A stretch of 64,000 nucleotides of DNA from an uncultured Bacteroidales bacterium. Lineage in GTDB: Bacteria; Bacteroidota; Bacteroidia; Bacteroidales; UBA932. This document shows, one piece after another, positions 27,098 through 35,621 of this stretch. Within the stretch, counting starts at the first letter, position 1. Each line of letters opens with the position of its first letter. Below the pieces are notes generated by a model. That model was not told where the DNA came from, made no database searches, and saw only the letters and a list, made by a program, of their open reading frames with translations. A program made the position numbers and the translations under genes. Location of the stretch: the NCBI GenBank assembly GCA_944323805.1, contig CALUTW010000006.1:1-64000 (forward strand), in the 5' to 3' direction.

Positions 27098-28804
27098 ATG
27101 AAAATGAATAAAGAGATGAAAAAAATAACCATACTGACTTTTGCACTGGCATCCCTGCTTGCGGCATCCTGTGTGAAACCGGAATTCGTTGAGCCTACAG
27201 CCTCCAGACAGGGACTGACAAGCCTCGAAGCCATATTCACATTCGGCCCGTACAGAGACCAGACTATGGGCTTGCTGACAATAACAGATGACTCCCAGGA
27301 AAGATTCGTCATCCCTGTCCCATGGTTCTATCCAGAGACATCCGATGATGAGACCGCCCTTTATATGACCAAGGTAAGGGTCAAGGCAGGACTCGAGCCG
27401 AACTACAGCATCGATCCGCCGATTACCCTGCTCGACCTCACGGAGGAGAACTGGTTTACATTCACCGACCCTGACGGGAACAGCCGCCAGATATGCATTA
27501 CGGGCGAAAGGGTAAAATCCGCAGCCTGCGAACTTCAGGCATTCTCAATCGATGAGCCTGCCTTGACCGGTGTCATAGATGCTTCTGCAAGGAAGGTATC
27601 CCTCGTATCGGCAGATGACCTCTCCTCATGTACCGCAGTCGCACAGGTATCGGCACATGCAACCATATCTCCGGACCCGGCCGAGCCGCGCAGCTACAAC
27701 ACCCCTGTCGAATTCACTGTCACGGCGCATGACGGTACTACCACTTCGACATGGACAGTCGTCAAGGAACAGCCGGAGAAGATTGACTACGGATTCAACA
27801 GCACTACTGTCACGCCTCTGTTCAACTTTGACCCTGCAAGCCACCTGAGCTTCCCGGCATATACAGAGACAGTATACCCTACAATGGCAATGGCTGGAGG
27901 CAAGCTTGTAGTATGCCTCGGAAGCGGCACCCCGGTATACCTCAACAGCGTAACCGGAGTACGTGAAGGCGAGATCAATCTCGGCTCCGCAACCGCAGCG
28001 GCAATCGCAAGCGACGAAGGTGGCAACATGCTCATATGCAACCATGCGGAAAGCAACGGCAGTGTGAATATCTGGAAGACCAGATCGGTAACCGAGGCGC
28101 CTGAACTCTTCCATTCGTTTACCAACGAATCAGATACCCCTATGGGATACAAGATGAAGATAATGGGTAACCTCGATACCGAGGCGCAGATTGTGATTAC
28201 AAATGAAGGCATCAGCGGTGTTACAACCAGCAGCCGCTTCACAGCCATCACTGTCAGCAACGGGACAGTGACATCCACAGTATCGAAGGATATCAATGCC
28301 ACAACAGGTCTCGGATGGGGAGCTGCACCTGTCAACAATACTGCAGTAGTAGCAGCCTCAGTAAATCCTGAAGACGGATACTATCTGTCATACTATGACC
28401 CTAACCAGCTTACCTGGATCGACGGGAACCTTGGAATCGGGGCCCAGATGCCGACAGATATTGCAGTAAGCGTGGCAAACGGAAACGTAAATGCCAATTC
28501 ACTCGACTCGAAGGCATTCAACAATGCAAGATACGTGGCATGGTTCTTCACAAGCCACTTCCCGATGTGGGGTGCAGGACCTCAACTCTACCTCTATGAC
28601 ATCAGCAACCCGTCAGTGATTGTCGAACACAAGCCTGTCCTTGCCAATCCTGCAATTGAATGGTACCAGACGGCAGCATCAGGTGTAGCTGCGGGAGACG
28701 TAATCATATCTCCATCGGCAGACGGATTCATGTTGTATGTCTACTACTATGACCATAACAGCGGTGTCATCGGCGGCTACTCTGCCGACTGCATCAAGAG
28801 ATAG
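27098..28804 (+). CDS. DUF5018 surface glycan-binding lipoprotein
   Basis: The 568-residue lipoprotein (lipobox LLAASC) has N-terminal DUF5018-like beta domains (about 25-235) and a C-terminal half that reads as a propeller-like repeat (MAMAGGKLVVCLG, AAIASDEGGNMLICNHAE, GYKMKIMGNLD). The C-terminal half is similar in order and wording to that of the BACON protein at 30328-32184. It lies directly downstream of susD, where surface glycan-binding proteins are usual. Starts at 27104 or 27116 are also possible. Confidence 0.75.
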   Translation: MKMNKEMKKITILTFALASLLAASCVKPEFVEPTASRQGLTSLEAIFTFGPYRDQTMGLLTITDDSQERFVIPVPWFYPETSDDETALYMTKVRVKAGLEPNYSIDPPITLLDLTEENWFTFTDPDGNSRQICITGERVKSAACELQAFSIDEPALTGVIDASARKVSLVSADDLSSCTAVAQVSAHATISPDPAEPRSYNTPVEFTVTAHDGTTTSTWTVVKEQPEKIDYGFNSTTVTPLFNFDPASHLSFPAYTETVYPTMAMAGGKLVVCLGSGTPVYLNSVTGVREGEINLGSATAAAIASDEGGNMLICNHAESNGSVNIWKTRSVTEAPELFHSFTNESDTPMGYKMKIMGNLDTEAQIVITNEGISGVTTSSRFTAITVSNGTVTSTVSKDINATTGLGWGAAPVNNTAVVAASVNPEDGYYLSYYDPNQLTWIDGNLGIGAQMPTDIAVSVANGNVNANSLDSKAFNNARYVAWFFTSHFPMWGAGPQLYLYDISNPSVIVEHKPVLANPAIEWYQTAASGVAAGDVIISPSADGFMLYVYYYDHNSGVIGGYSADCIKR

Positions 28805-28862
28805 TCAGTAACAATTGATAAGAATGGTTCCGGGGCTTCCGGGAACGGAGGCCCCATTTAAA

Positions 28863-30293
28863 ATGAAACAGATGAGAAAAACAATTCTGATATTGATTCT
28901 TGCAGCTGCGACAGCATTCATTGCAGCTTCCTGCTCGGACAAGTCAGAGGAGATACTCTGGAATCCCGAATGGAACGAAGGCAACGGCGATGATGATGAT
29001 CCTGACGAGCCGGATCCGGAAGAGCCGGAAGGGATTACTGGCAAGCCCCGGTATGTCTGGATAGATGCCGCCGCCAACTTCGAGGACTATGCCAACAGTG
29101 AGGACAACATCAAGGCAGACATGCAGAAGATCAAGGATGCTGGCTTCACGGATGTCATAGTCGACGTACGCCCTACAAGCGGGGATGTACTCTTCAAGTC
29201 AACTACCGCCGATCCTCTTAAAAAGGTCGATGCGTGGGTAACAGGGGGCTACAAATGGCTTGAAAGGACAGCGACATTCGACTATCTGCAGACTTTCATC
29301 GATGCCGGGCATGAGACAGGGCTCAGGGTCAATGCAAGCATCAACACATTTGTCGGAGGCTACCTGTGTCCGTACGGCCTGGGATATGACGGAATGCTCT
29401 TCCGCGAACCGGACAGGAAAGACTGGGCCACATCGATCAATGCCGCAGACGGCATAACCAATACCATGGACCTTATGGACGAAAGTTCCGACTACGGTCC
29501 GAAGTTCCTCAATCCGGCCAATGAAGATGCCCAGGAATATGTCCTTGACATCATCGGGGAGCTGGCTGCATATGACATTGACGGTATTGTACTTGACCGC
29601 TGCAGATACGATGACTACGACCTCATGAGCGATTTCAGCGACATTTCACGCAAGCAGTTCGAAAACTATGCATCCATTACTGTGGAGAACTGGCCTGATG
29701 ATATCTTCGAGCCCGGTACGGACGGACTCGAATGGTCCGCGACAGAAATGCAGAAACTGTGGCTCGAATTCAGGGCAAAGGTCATACATGATTTCATCGT
29801 AAAGGCCGAGAAGAAGGTTCATTCCGTAAATCCGGACACGAGATTCGGAGTATACGTAGGTGCATGGTATTCCACATACTACACATCAGGCGTCAACTGG
29901 GCAAGCCCTGATTATGACACGTCTGCGCATTACTGGTGGGCCTCTGAAAACTACAAGGACTACGGATACGCCGACCATTGCGACTTCATGTTCCTCGGGG
30001 CATATGCCAGCACATCATCAATCTACGGCAGCGGGGAATGGACGATGCAGGGATTCTGCGAGCAGGGCCGTGAACTGCTCATGGGAGACACGGTATTTGC
30101 CGGAGGGCCGGACATAGGCAACAGCACAGGCTGGACCGAAGGCGGACAGGCGGCACTCATACCTGATGCCGTCGATGCATGCATTACCCCGAGCGACGGA
30201 TTCTTCGTGTTCGACCTCTGTCATATCAAGATGTATGACTACTGGGATGCCTTCAAGCAGGCATTCGATGAATATCTGTCCACAGTGGAATAG
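28863..30293 (+). CDS. GHL10-family (DUF187-like) glycosidase lipoprotein, copy 2
   Basis: The 476-residue protein has a signal with lipobox ending at C24 (FIAASC), then an acidic linker (CSDKSEEI and a D/E/P-rich stretch to about residue 56) that resembles Bacteroidota surface-export signals. The barrel repeats the features of copy 1: YVWIDAAANFEDY, GFTDVIVDVRPTSGDVLF, LRVNASINTFVGG, LNPANEDAQEYVLDIIGEL, the block GIVLDRCRYDDYDLMSDFSD and AWYSTYYTSGVNWAS. The start is ATG 28863, since the upstream extension has no signal peptide character. Sited between two binding lipoproteins, it is probably on the cell surface. Confidence 0.75.
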   Translation: MKQMRKTILILILAAATAFIAASCSDKSEEILWNPEWNEGNGDDDDPDEPDPEEPEGITGKPRYVWIDAAANFEDYANSEDNIKADMQKIKDAGFTDVIVDVRPTSGDVLFKSTTADPLKKVDAWVTGGYKWLERTATFDYLQTFIDAGHETGLRVNASINTFVGGYLCPYGLGYDGMLFREPDRKDWATSINAADGITNTMDLMDESSDYGPKFLNPANEDAQEYVLDIIGELAAYDIDGIVLDRCRYDDYDLMSDFSDISRKQFENYASITVENWPDDIFEPGTDGLEWSATEMQKLWLEFRAKVIHDFIVKAEKKVHSVNPDTRFGVYVGAWYSTYYTSGVNWASPDYDTSAHYWWASENYKDYGYADHCDFMFLGAYASTSSIYGSGEWTMQGFCEQGRELLMGDTVFAGGPDIGNSTGWTEGGQAALIPDAVDACITPSDGFFVFDLCHIKMYDYWDAFKQAFDEYLSTVE

Positions 30294-30327
30294 ACAATAG
30301 AACAGAAACAGAAAAACAAAAATGATC

Positions 30328-32184
30328 ATGAAAATAAGCAAAGCAATCGGACTCCTTTCTCTCGCCCTTCTGGCAGTCTCCTGCCAGAGCATGAAGGAAG
30401 GGAACGGGAGCATAAATATTGCCGAGGGGTCTACATTTACCCCTGTCATAGCTTCGGCCGGAGGTACAGCTACGATTGAATTCACCACCAACTGCGACTG
30501 GAATGCCAATGTGCCGAACATCTCCTCATACTCATGGAGCTCAATCACACCGACAAGCGGCGGCGCAGGGACAAATGTCATCACTGTCACTGCCCTGAGG
30601 AACGACAACTATGACGACAGGTCATTCACATTCGACATCAAGGCTTCCGGAGCCCTGCAGACAGTGACTGTAACCCAGAGGCAGAAAGACGCGCTTACCG
30701 TTACTTCAGGCGAATTCGAGATTCCTGAAGAGGGGGGGGATGTGAAGATTGAACTCATGTCCAACATCGAATATGGCTTCAAGGTCGAGGATGACGGCAA
30801 AGACTGGATCATACCTGTCCCTGCCGGCAAGGGTCTCGAACCATCCGAGCTACTCTTCGATGTCCTCCCTACCAATGTCTTCGAAGTCAGGACAGGACAC
30901 ATTACCATCAGCAGCGAAGGACTGCCAGATGAAACCATTACCGTCACTCAGGCTGCAAAGACACGTGTATTCGAAGTCTCGCCGACAGCTATCACAGTAG
31001 AAAAGGAAGGAGGCAAAGTCTCTTTCACAGTCAACTGCAACTTCGGATATACCGTGACCATGGAAGAATGTGACTGGATTGAACCTTTGTCAGACATCAC
31101 TGGCACACTGAAAGGGAACAGGACATTTGAGTTTGACGTAGATACATACGACCAGATACCTCCGAGAAGTGTCGATATCAATATCGAGACAGGAGTTGAA
31201 GGCTACTCTGAAACAGTCACGATAACTCAGACAGGAACAGTCATCATAAACGAGAAATGGATGAAGACATATTCTTCAGACCTGACAGAGATTTCTAATG
31301 TAGGCCCTATGCGTTTTGCATATCTTGACAATTATCTCATTGTCTCTGACGGCTCTGCAGTACATCTTGTTGACAGGTCGACCGGAACATATGTCAACAA
31401 GGTCGAGATTCCGGGTAATATCGCAGTGAAGTCTCTGACTACGGATGATGCCGGTAACATTGTCTTTGCTACAGATGCAGCATATCCTGACGGTGTGCTC
31501 AACGTATATTGCCTCTCCTCAATTGAAGATACACCTGAACTCGTACTTTCCTATACACACAATTCAATTTACAGCTCATCGCTCGGAAATATAAGAGTCG
31601 TAGGAAATGTCAAGGATAAGGCCGTTGTGACAGGTATATGCTCCGGCAGTGTAAGCTACTGGATTGCGTGGCAGATTGAAGGCGGCACAGCTCAGGCGCC
31701 TGTTTACGGAGAAGGTTTGCCAGGCATATGGGGCACTAATCAGTGTGCAATAAATGCAGTGTCTGCCAATCTGTCCGACGGTCTGCTGCGTATAGGCTAT
31801 GCAGGCGACTATAATCTTGAATACTGCCAGGATCCGGCCTCAAATACATGGACTACCATTTTCCAGACAGCAAGCTCGTGGGCTGAAAACTACGGAAGTC
31901 TCTCCGTAAAGGAATTTGACGGGAAACGGCTTTGCGCAATAGGCCGTGGAGCTTATGCTGCAGCAGCCAGTGGCGGTCTTGTAGGAGCATATCTTGTAGA
32001 CATCACTGATACCGGGAATGCATTCCAGATATATGATATCGGTTCTGAATATACCGGAGATGCATTTGTAAGTGTTACCGACAATTCAAATGAAGTCCTT
32101 CTCGTTGATGACGGGGATGAAATCAATCTGTACATGACAGATAATGCATGCGATTATATACTGAACTTGTCATTTGCATTCTGA
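30328..32184 (+). CDS. BACON-domain surface glycan-binding lipoprotein
   Basis: The 618-residue lipoprotein (MKISKAIGLLSL, lipobox LLAVSC) has three BACON-type repeats (about residues 30-120, 125-210, 215-300), seen as recurrent NCDWNANVP, NIEYGFKVE, NCNFGYTVT cores and V-T-V-T-Q endings. The C-terminal half (310-618) is propeller-like and resembles the DUF5018 protein (YLDNYLIVSDGSAVHL, LTTDDAGNIVFATDA, GNIRVVGNVK). It probably presents the glycan-binding part far from the membrane. A G8 run is at 30732-30739. A terminator follows, so it ends the operon. ATG 30322 would add two residues. Confidence 0.8.
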   Translation: MKISKAIGLLSLALLAVSCQSMKEGNGSINIAEGSTFTPVIASAGGTATIEFTTNCDWNANVPNISSYSWSSITPTSGGAGTNVITVTALRNDNYDDRSFTFDIKASGALQTVTVTQRQKDALTVTSGEFEIPEEGGDVKIELMSNIEYGFKVEDDGKDWIIPVPAGKGLEPSELLFDVLPTNVFEVRTGHITISSEGLPDETITVTQAAKTRVFEVSPTAITVEKEGGKVSFTVNCNFGYTVTMEECDWIEPLSDITGTLKGNRTFEFDVDTYDQIPPRSVDINIETGVEGYSETVTITQTGTVIINEKWMKTYSSDLTEISNVGPMRFAYLDNYLIVSDGSAVHLVDRSTGTYVNKVEIPGNIAVKSLTTDDAGNIVFATDAAYPDGVLNVYCLSSIEDTPELVLSYTHNSIYSSSLGNIRVVGNVKDKAVVTGICSGSVSYWIAWQIEGGTAQAPVYGEGLPGIWGTNQCAINAVSANLSDGLLRIGYAGDYNLEYCQDPASNTWTTIFQTASSWAENYGSLSVKEFDGKRLCAIGRGAYAAAASGGLVGAYLVDITDTGNAFQIYDIGSEYTGDAFVSVTDNSNEVLLVDDGDEINLYMTDNACDYILNLSFAF

Positions 32185-32210
32185 CAGTCAATTTATAATC
32201 ATCCATAACC

Positions 32211-32242
32211 AAGGCTGGCCGCGTCAACGGTCAGCCTTTTTT
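32211..32242 (+). terminator. Rho-independent terminator of the HexNAc PUL plus arm
   Basis: A 10-bp stem AAGGCTGGCC with GGTCAGCCTT (one G-U), 8-base loop, then TTTTTT. It lies 27 bases after the BACON gene stop. Confidence 0.85.
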
Positions 32243-32294
32243 GTATAGATTCCCGAATTTTATTAGAGATGAAAATGCTATATTTACACCCGTT

Positions 32295-32927
32295 ATGGGA
32301 AAGACGAAATTCGACACCTGCTTTTTCGAGCGATATGCCATGATATCGCTGCAGACGCTTCTGGGGAACAGATACGCCTGCCTTGTCAATGAAGACAGAC
32401 CTGATCTCCAGGCACCTGACCATTCCATAGGGATAGAAGTGACGCGTGCAATGGAGGAGAACAAATCTGTCGCGGATTCACTGCTTCTGGAAATGGCAGG
32501 AATCATAGACCCTGATGAAGACAGCGATGCCCGTGAAGATTATCGCAGCATCATTGACAGCGGCTATGCATATGGTCTGCGTGACGGCAGATACATCGGC
32601 TCCAAAGAATATGATTACTGGGCCCTTGCCTTACCTCTGAGACGGATCATCGCAAGTAAGGTGGATAAGGTCAGCTCAGGATTTTACGGGCATTACACCG
32701 ATTTCGGGCTATATGTATTCTGCAAGGACCATCTTTCCGAAGATGAGGTCGGGCTCACGGTCGAATACACTGCCGGACTCCAGAAAGGTCTTGACACGCG
32801 CTTCAATACATTGTACCTCTCTCTCATCGACAGGCTGTACGTCTGCAACATGAGCAGCAGCCATATCTCTCACGAAGAGATTTCCAGGGAGATGTGCCGC
32901 CAGTTCTTCCGCAGCGCGCTTGACTGA
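32295..32927 (+). CDS. Hypothetical Bacteroidales protein, possible nuclease-like fold
   Basis: The 210-residue soluble protein is not one I can place. It begins MGKTKFDTCFFERYAM and contains RPDLQAPDHSIGIEVTRAME near residues 34-53, which has the spacing of a PD-(D/E)xK-type core but with T where K is usual, so this is only a suggestion. The start at 32295 is preceded by TATATTTA (32279-32286), a near -7 element that would give a nearly leaderless message; ATG 32241 falls inside the upstream terminator. Its stop codon lies in the first unit of the 31-bp tandem repeat. Confidence 0.6.
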   Translation: MGKTKFDTCFFERYAMISLQTLLGNRYACLVNEDRPDLQAPDHSIGIEVTRAMEENKSVADSLLLEMAGIIDPDEDSDAREDYRSIIDSGYAYGLRDGRYIGSKEYDYWALALPLRRIIASKVDKVSSGFYGHYTDFGLYVFCKDHLSEDEVGLTVEYTAGLQKGLDTRFNTLYLSLIDRLYVCNMSSSHISHEEISREMCRQFFRSALD

Positions 32928-33008
32928 TCTATAAAAATATCGTAATGCGCTTGACTGACATACAATAATATCGTAATGCGCTTGACTGACACACAGAAAT
33001 ATCGGATA
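32916..33008. repeat. 31-bp tandem repeat, three copies
   Basis: Three adjoining 31-bp units start at 32916, 32947 and 32978, each beginning GCGCTTGACTGA and continuing with an A/T-rich part ending ATATCG plus four bases. The first unit supplies the last codons (ALD, stop) of the preceding gene; the third ends at the ATG (33008) of the DUF4491 gene. There are no spacers, so this is not CRISPR. Confidence 0.9.
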
Positions 33009-33319
33009 TGGAACTTGAAATCAACAATATAATTAATTTCAGCGGCATAGCTGTAGGCCTCGCCACATTCGTCATCATAGGCTGCTTCCACCCTATAGTC
33101 ATAAAGGCGGAATACCATTTCGGCAAGAAATGCTGGTGGGTATTCCTTGTTGCAGGCATCATGGCCGCCGTCGCTTCACTGCTGGTCCAGAACATGACAG
33201 GCTCCACAATCCTTGGTGTCCTGGCATTCTCATGCTTCTGGTCAATTCTGGAACTTCACGAACAGGAAAAGCGTGTAAAACGCGGCTGGTTCCCCTCCAA
33301 CCCCCGCAAAAAACGTTAG
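33008..33319 (+). CDS. DUF4491 family small membrane protein
   Basis: The 103-residue protein has three hydrophobic segments and the DUF4491 pattern: GIAVGLATFVIIGCFHPIVI, FGKKCWWVFLVAGIMAA, GVLAFSCFWSILELHEQEKRV, ending RGWFPSNPRKKR. Function is unknown. Its start codon lies at the end of the third 31-bp repeat. Confidence 0.8.
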   Translation: MELEINNIINFSGIAVGLATFVIIGCFHPIVIKAEYHFGKKCWWVFLVAGIMAAVASLLVQNMTGSTILGVLAFSCFWSILELHEQEKRVKRGWFPSNPRKKR

Positions 33320-33408
33320 TTCATCAAGTTCCCCTCTGTCGCATCTTCTGCCAGTCTACTTTTTCAATCTGGCACAAAGGCTTCCTGAAGCCACAGACCA
33401 AGGTAAAC

Positions 33409-33442
33409 AAAAAAGTCCCTGTAATTATCAAACTACAAGGAC
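33409..33442 (-). terminator. Rho-independent terminator of the GGGtGRT operon
   Basis: On the minus strand the stem GTCCTTGTA with TACAGGGAC (one G-U) is followed by TTTTTT. It lies 26 bases past the GGGtGRT stop codon. Confidence 0.85.
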
Positions 33443-33467
33443 CTTAGGAAGTATATAATCTATAAGA

Positions 33468-34478
33468 TTACTTGCTGAGTGCCTGGGCAACATCCACAGC
33501 ACAAGCAACAGTACATCCAACCATAGGGTTGTTACCTATTCCGAGGAATCCCATCATCTCTACATGGGCTGGAACTGAGGATGAACCTGCAAACTGGGCA
33601 TCACTGTGCATACGGCCCATAGTGTCGGTCATACCATAAGAGGCAGGGCCGGCAGCCATATTGTCCGGGTGCAGAGTACGTCCTGTACCGCCACCTGATG
33701 CAACAGAGAAATACGGTTTGCCTGCAAGTGTACGCTCTTTCTTATATGTACCGGCAACTGGATGCTGGAAACGTGTAGGGTTGGTAGAGTTTCCTGTGAT
33801 TGACACATCCACGCCTTCATGCCACATGATGGCAACGCCTTCGCGGACATCGTCTGCACCATAGCATTTAACCTTTGCACGAGGTCCGTTGCTGTAAGCG
33901 ATTTCGCGTACTACCTTGAGTTCGCCTGTATAATAGTCGAACTGTGTCTGCACATATGTGAAACCGTTTATACGAGAAATGATCTGGGCAGCGTCCTTTC
34001 CGAGACCATTGAGGATGCAGCGGAGCGGCTCTTTGCGCACCTTGTCAGCTTTTGCTGCAATCTTGATGGCACCTTCAGCGGCAGCGAATGACTCGTGACC
34101 TGCGAGGAAAGCAAAACACTTTGTCTCTTCACGGAGAAGACGGGCGGCAAGATTGCCATGTCCGAGACCTACCTTACGGTCATCGGCAACCGACCCAGGG
34201 ATACAGAATGCCTGCAGACCGATTCCGATAGCTTCAGCTGCATCTGCGGCTGTCTTGCAACCTTTCTTAAGAGCGATGGCACATCCTACCACATACGCCC
34301 ATTTTGCATTTTCGAAGCAGATAGGCTGCGTATCTTCACATGTCTTGTAAGGATCGAGACCATACTGGTCGCAGATGGCGTTCGCCTCTTCGATGTCCTT
34401 GATACCGTTTTCGTTGAGAGCAGCAAGAATCTGTTTGATACGGCGGTCCTGGCTCTCGAATTTGACTTCTCTTATCAT
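33468..34478 (-). CDS. GGGtGRT protein
   Basis: The 336-residue cytoplasmic protein carries the motif that names the family, SGGGTGRTLHPDN, near residues 265-277. Other conserved blocks are VKCYGADDVREGVAIMWHEGVDV and ITGNSTNPTRFQHPVAGTYKKE, and a Gly-rich end with GIGNNPMVGCTVAC. The family is widespread in anaerobes and has no established function; it is almost always paired with the scaffold-like gene found here 14 bases upstream (34493-35194). Confidence 0.9.
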   Translation of the reverse strand: MIREVKFESQDRRIKQILAALNENGIKDIEEANAICDQYGLDPYKTCEDTQPICFENAKWAYVVGCAIALKKGCKTAADAAEAIGIGLQAFCIPGSVADDRKVGLGHGNLAARLLREETKCFAFLAGHESFAAAEGAIKIAAKADKVRKEPLRCILNGLGKDAAQIISRINGFTYVQTQFDYYTGELKVVREIAYSNGPRAKVKCYGADDVREGVAIMWHEGVDVSITGNSTNPTRFQHPVAGTYKKERTLAGKPYFSVASGGGTGRTLHPDNMAAGPASYGMTDTMGRMHSDAQFAGSSSVPAHVEMMGFLGIGNNPMVGCTVACAVDVAQALSK

Positions 34479-34492
34479 AATAGTCTTCCTCC

Positions 34493-35194
34493 TTATTCTT
34501 TACGTGGGTCAATGTATTTAACTGCACCGGCCTCTTTGGTAAAACGTCCGTAAGAGCCTGTAACCTGCTTGAGGGCTTCGTTGGCATCCACGCCTTTCTT
34601 CACGAGATCCATGAATTTGCCGAGATGAACGAACTCATATCCGCAGATTTCGTCATTCTCATCGAGAGCGATGGTCTTGATGTAGCCTTCTGCCATCTCA
34701 AGGTAGCGAGGGCCTTTTGCCAGTGTTCCATAAAGCGTTCCCACCTGGCTCCTGAGTCCTTTTCCGAGGTCCTCGAGACCGGCTCCGATCATCAGGCCTC
34801 CCTCAGAGAAAGCCGACTGGGTACGTCCATATACTATCTGAAGGAAAAGCTCACGCATTGCAGTATTGATGGCGTCGCACACAAGGTCGGTATTGAGCGC
34901 CTCAAGAATGGTCTTGCCAGGAAGAATCTCTGATGCCATTGCAGCAGAATGCGTCATTCCTGAACACCCGATAGTCTCGACGAGCGCCTCCTGGATGACA
35001 CCTTCCTTGACGTTGAGTGTCAGTTTGCAGGCTCCCTGCTGAGGTGCACACCATCCAATACCATGAGTCAGACCCGAAATGTCAGTTATTTCCTTTGATT
35101 TTACCCATTTTCCCTCCTCTGGAATAGGAGCTGGACCATGGTTCGGTCCTTTTTTGACGCAACACATCTGTTGCACTTCGTGAGAATAAACCAT
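34493..35194 (-). CDS. Iron-sulfur scaffold-like protein paired with GGGtGRT
   Basis: The 233-residue protein has a NifU/IscU-like layout with conserved cysteines in GWCAPQQGAC and ETIGCSGMTHSAAM, plus an N-terminal CC pair (QMCCVKK). It ends in a region GCxGxEFVHLGKF-like without a canonical third scaffold cysteine. It may carry an Fe-S cluster and work with the GGGtGRT protein; the role is unknown. A minus-strand -7 TATATTTG (35256-35249) lies 55 bases upstream, giving a leader of about 45 bases. Confidence 0.82.
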   Translation of the reverse strand: MVYSHEVQQMCCVKKGPNHGPAPIPEEGKWVKSKEITDISGLTHGIGWCAPQQGACKLTLNVKEGVIQEALVETIGCSGMTHSAAMASEILPGKTILEALNTDLVCDAINTAMRELFLQIVYGRTQSAFSEGGLMIGAGLEDLGKGLRSQVGTLYGTLAKGPRYLEMAEGYIKTIALDENDEICGYEFVHLGKFMDLVKKGVDANEALKQVTGSYGRFTKEAGAVKYIDPRKE

Positions 35195-35248
35195 AACTTA
35201 ATATTTGTATAAAGTTCCCTTTCAATATTTCCGGTAAAGAAACCGCTG

Positions 35249-35256
35249 CAAATATA
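35249..35256 (-). promoter_or_regulatory. -7 element TATATTTG for the GGGtGRT operon
   Basis: Exact TAnnTTTG on the minus strand, upstream of the scaffold-like gene. No clear -33 element. The rest of 35260-35500 is AT-rich and shows no gene. Confidence 0.5.
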
Positions 35257-35507
35257 GCAAATTTTCAGTAACTCACACACTATGCGGAGACAGTAAATGT
35301 TACAATTATGTGAAGCCGCACAGGATGTGTATCATACTTACAGATTGTAACAATATTAAGAGATACTGCTACAATACATAAATAATAATGCATCAAGCAC
35401 GATATTGGAACATGTGTCAGCTGCATTGCCCTTACATTTTACCACTCTTGATACCAGCATATTAATGTTAAATTTATGTTAAAAAAGCGAAAAATAATAA
35501 GGAAAAA

Positions 35508-35538
35508 TTTGGAGATACAGGAAAAAGCCCTACCTTTG
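35508..35538 (+). promoter_or_regulatory. Consensus promoter for a candidate small RNA
   Basis: TTTG (35508-35511), 19 bases, TACCTTTG (35531-35538). This is a full -33/-7 match, with a start site expected near 35545. Confidence 0.75.
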
Positions 35539-35544
35539 CATCCG

Positions 35545-35621
35545 GTTATTAGTTTTAGTGTTATTAATTATGTGGTTAGTATGAGGGGTCCCCACGTGAG
35601 TGGCGACAACCTCTTTTTTTT
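35545..35621 (+). ncRNA. Candidate small RNA or attenuated leader
   Basis: A transcript from the consensus promoter would reach a strong terminator after about 77 bases. The terminator (35583-35621) has an outer stem GAGG/CCTC, an inner stem GTCCCCAC/GTGGCGAC with one C-C mismatch, a GTGA (GNRA-type) tetraloop and eight T. The upstream half is U-rich and unstructured, and includes a tiny ORF ATG TGG TTA GTA TGA (35570-35584). No functional gene follows, only a broken phosphoesterase, so an independent sRNA and a leftover attenuator are both possible. I do not recognise a known RNA family. Confidence 0.5.

Noticed and set aside
8789..32184. Sialic acid utilization (nan) locus
   Set aside because: Epimerase, hexosaminidase and MFS fit, but sialidase, sialate lyase and sialate O-acetylesterase of the usual type are absent.
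32916..33008. CRISPR array
   Set aside because: Only three units, directly adjoining with no spacers, and no cas genes in the window.
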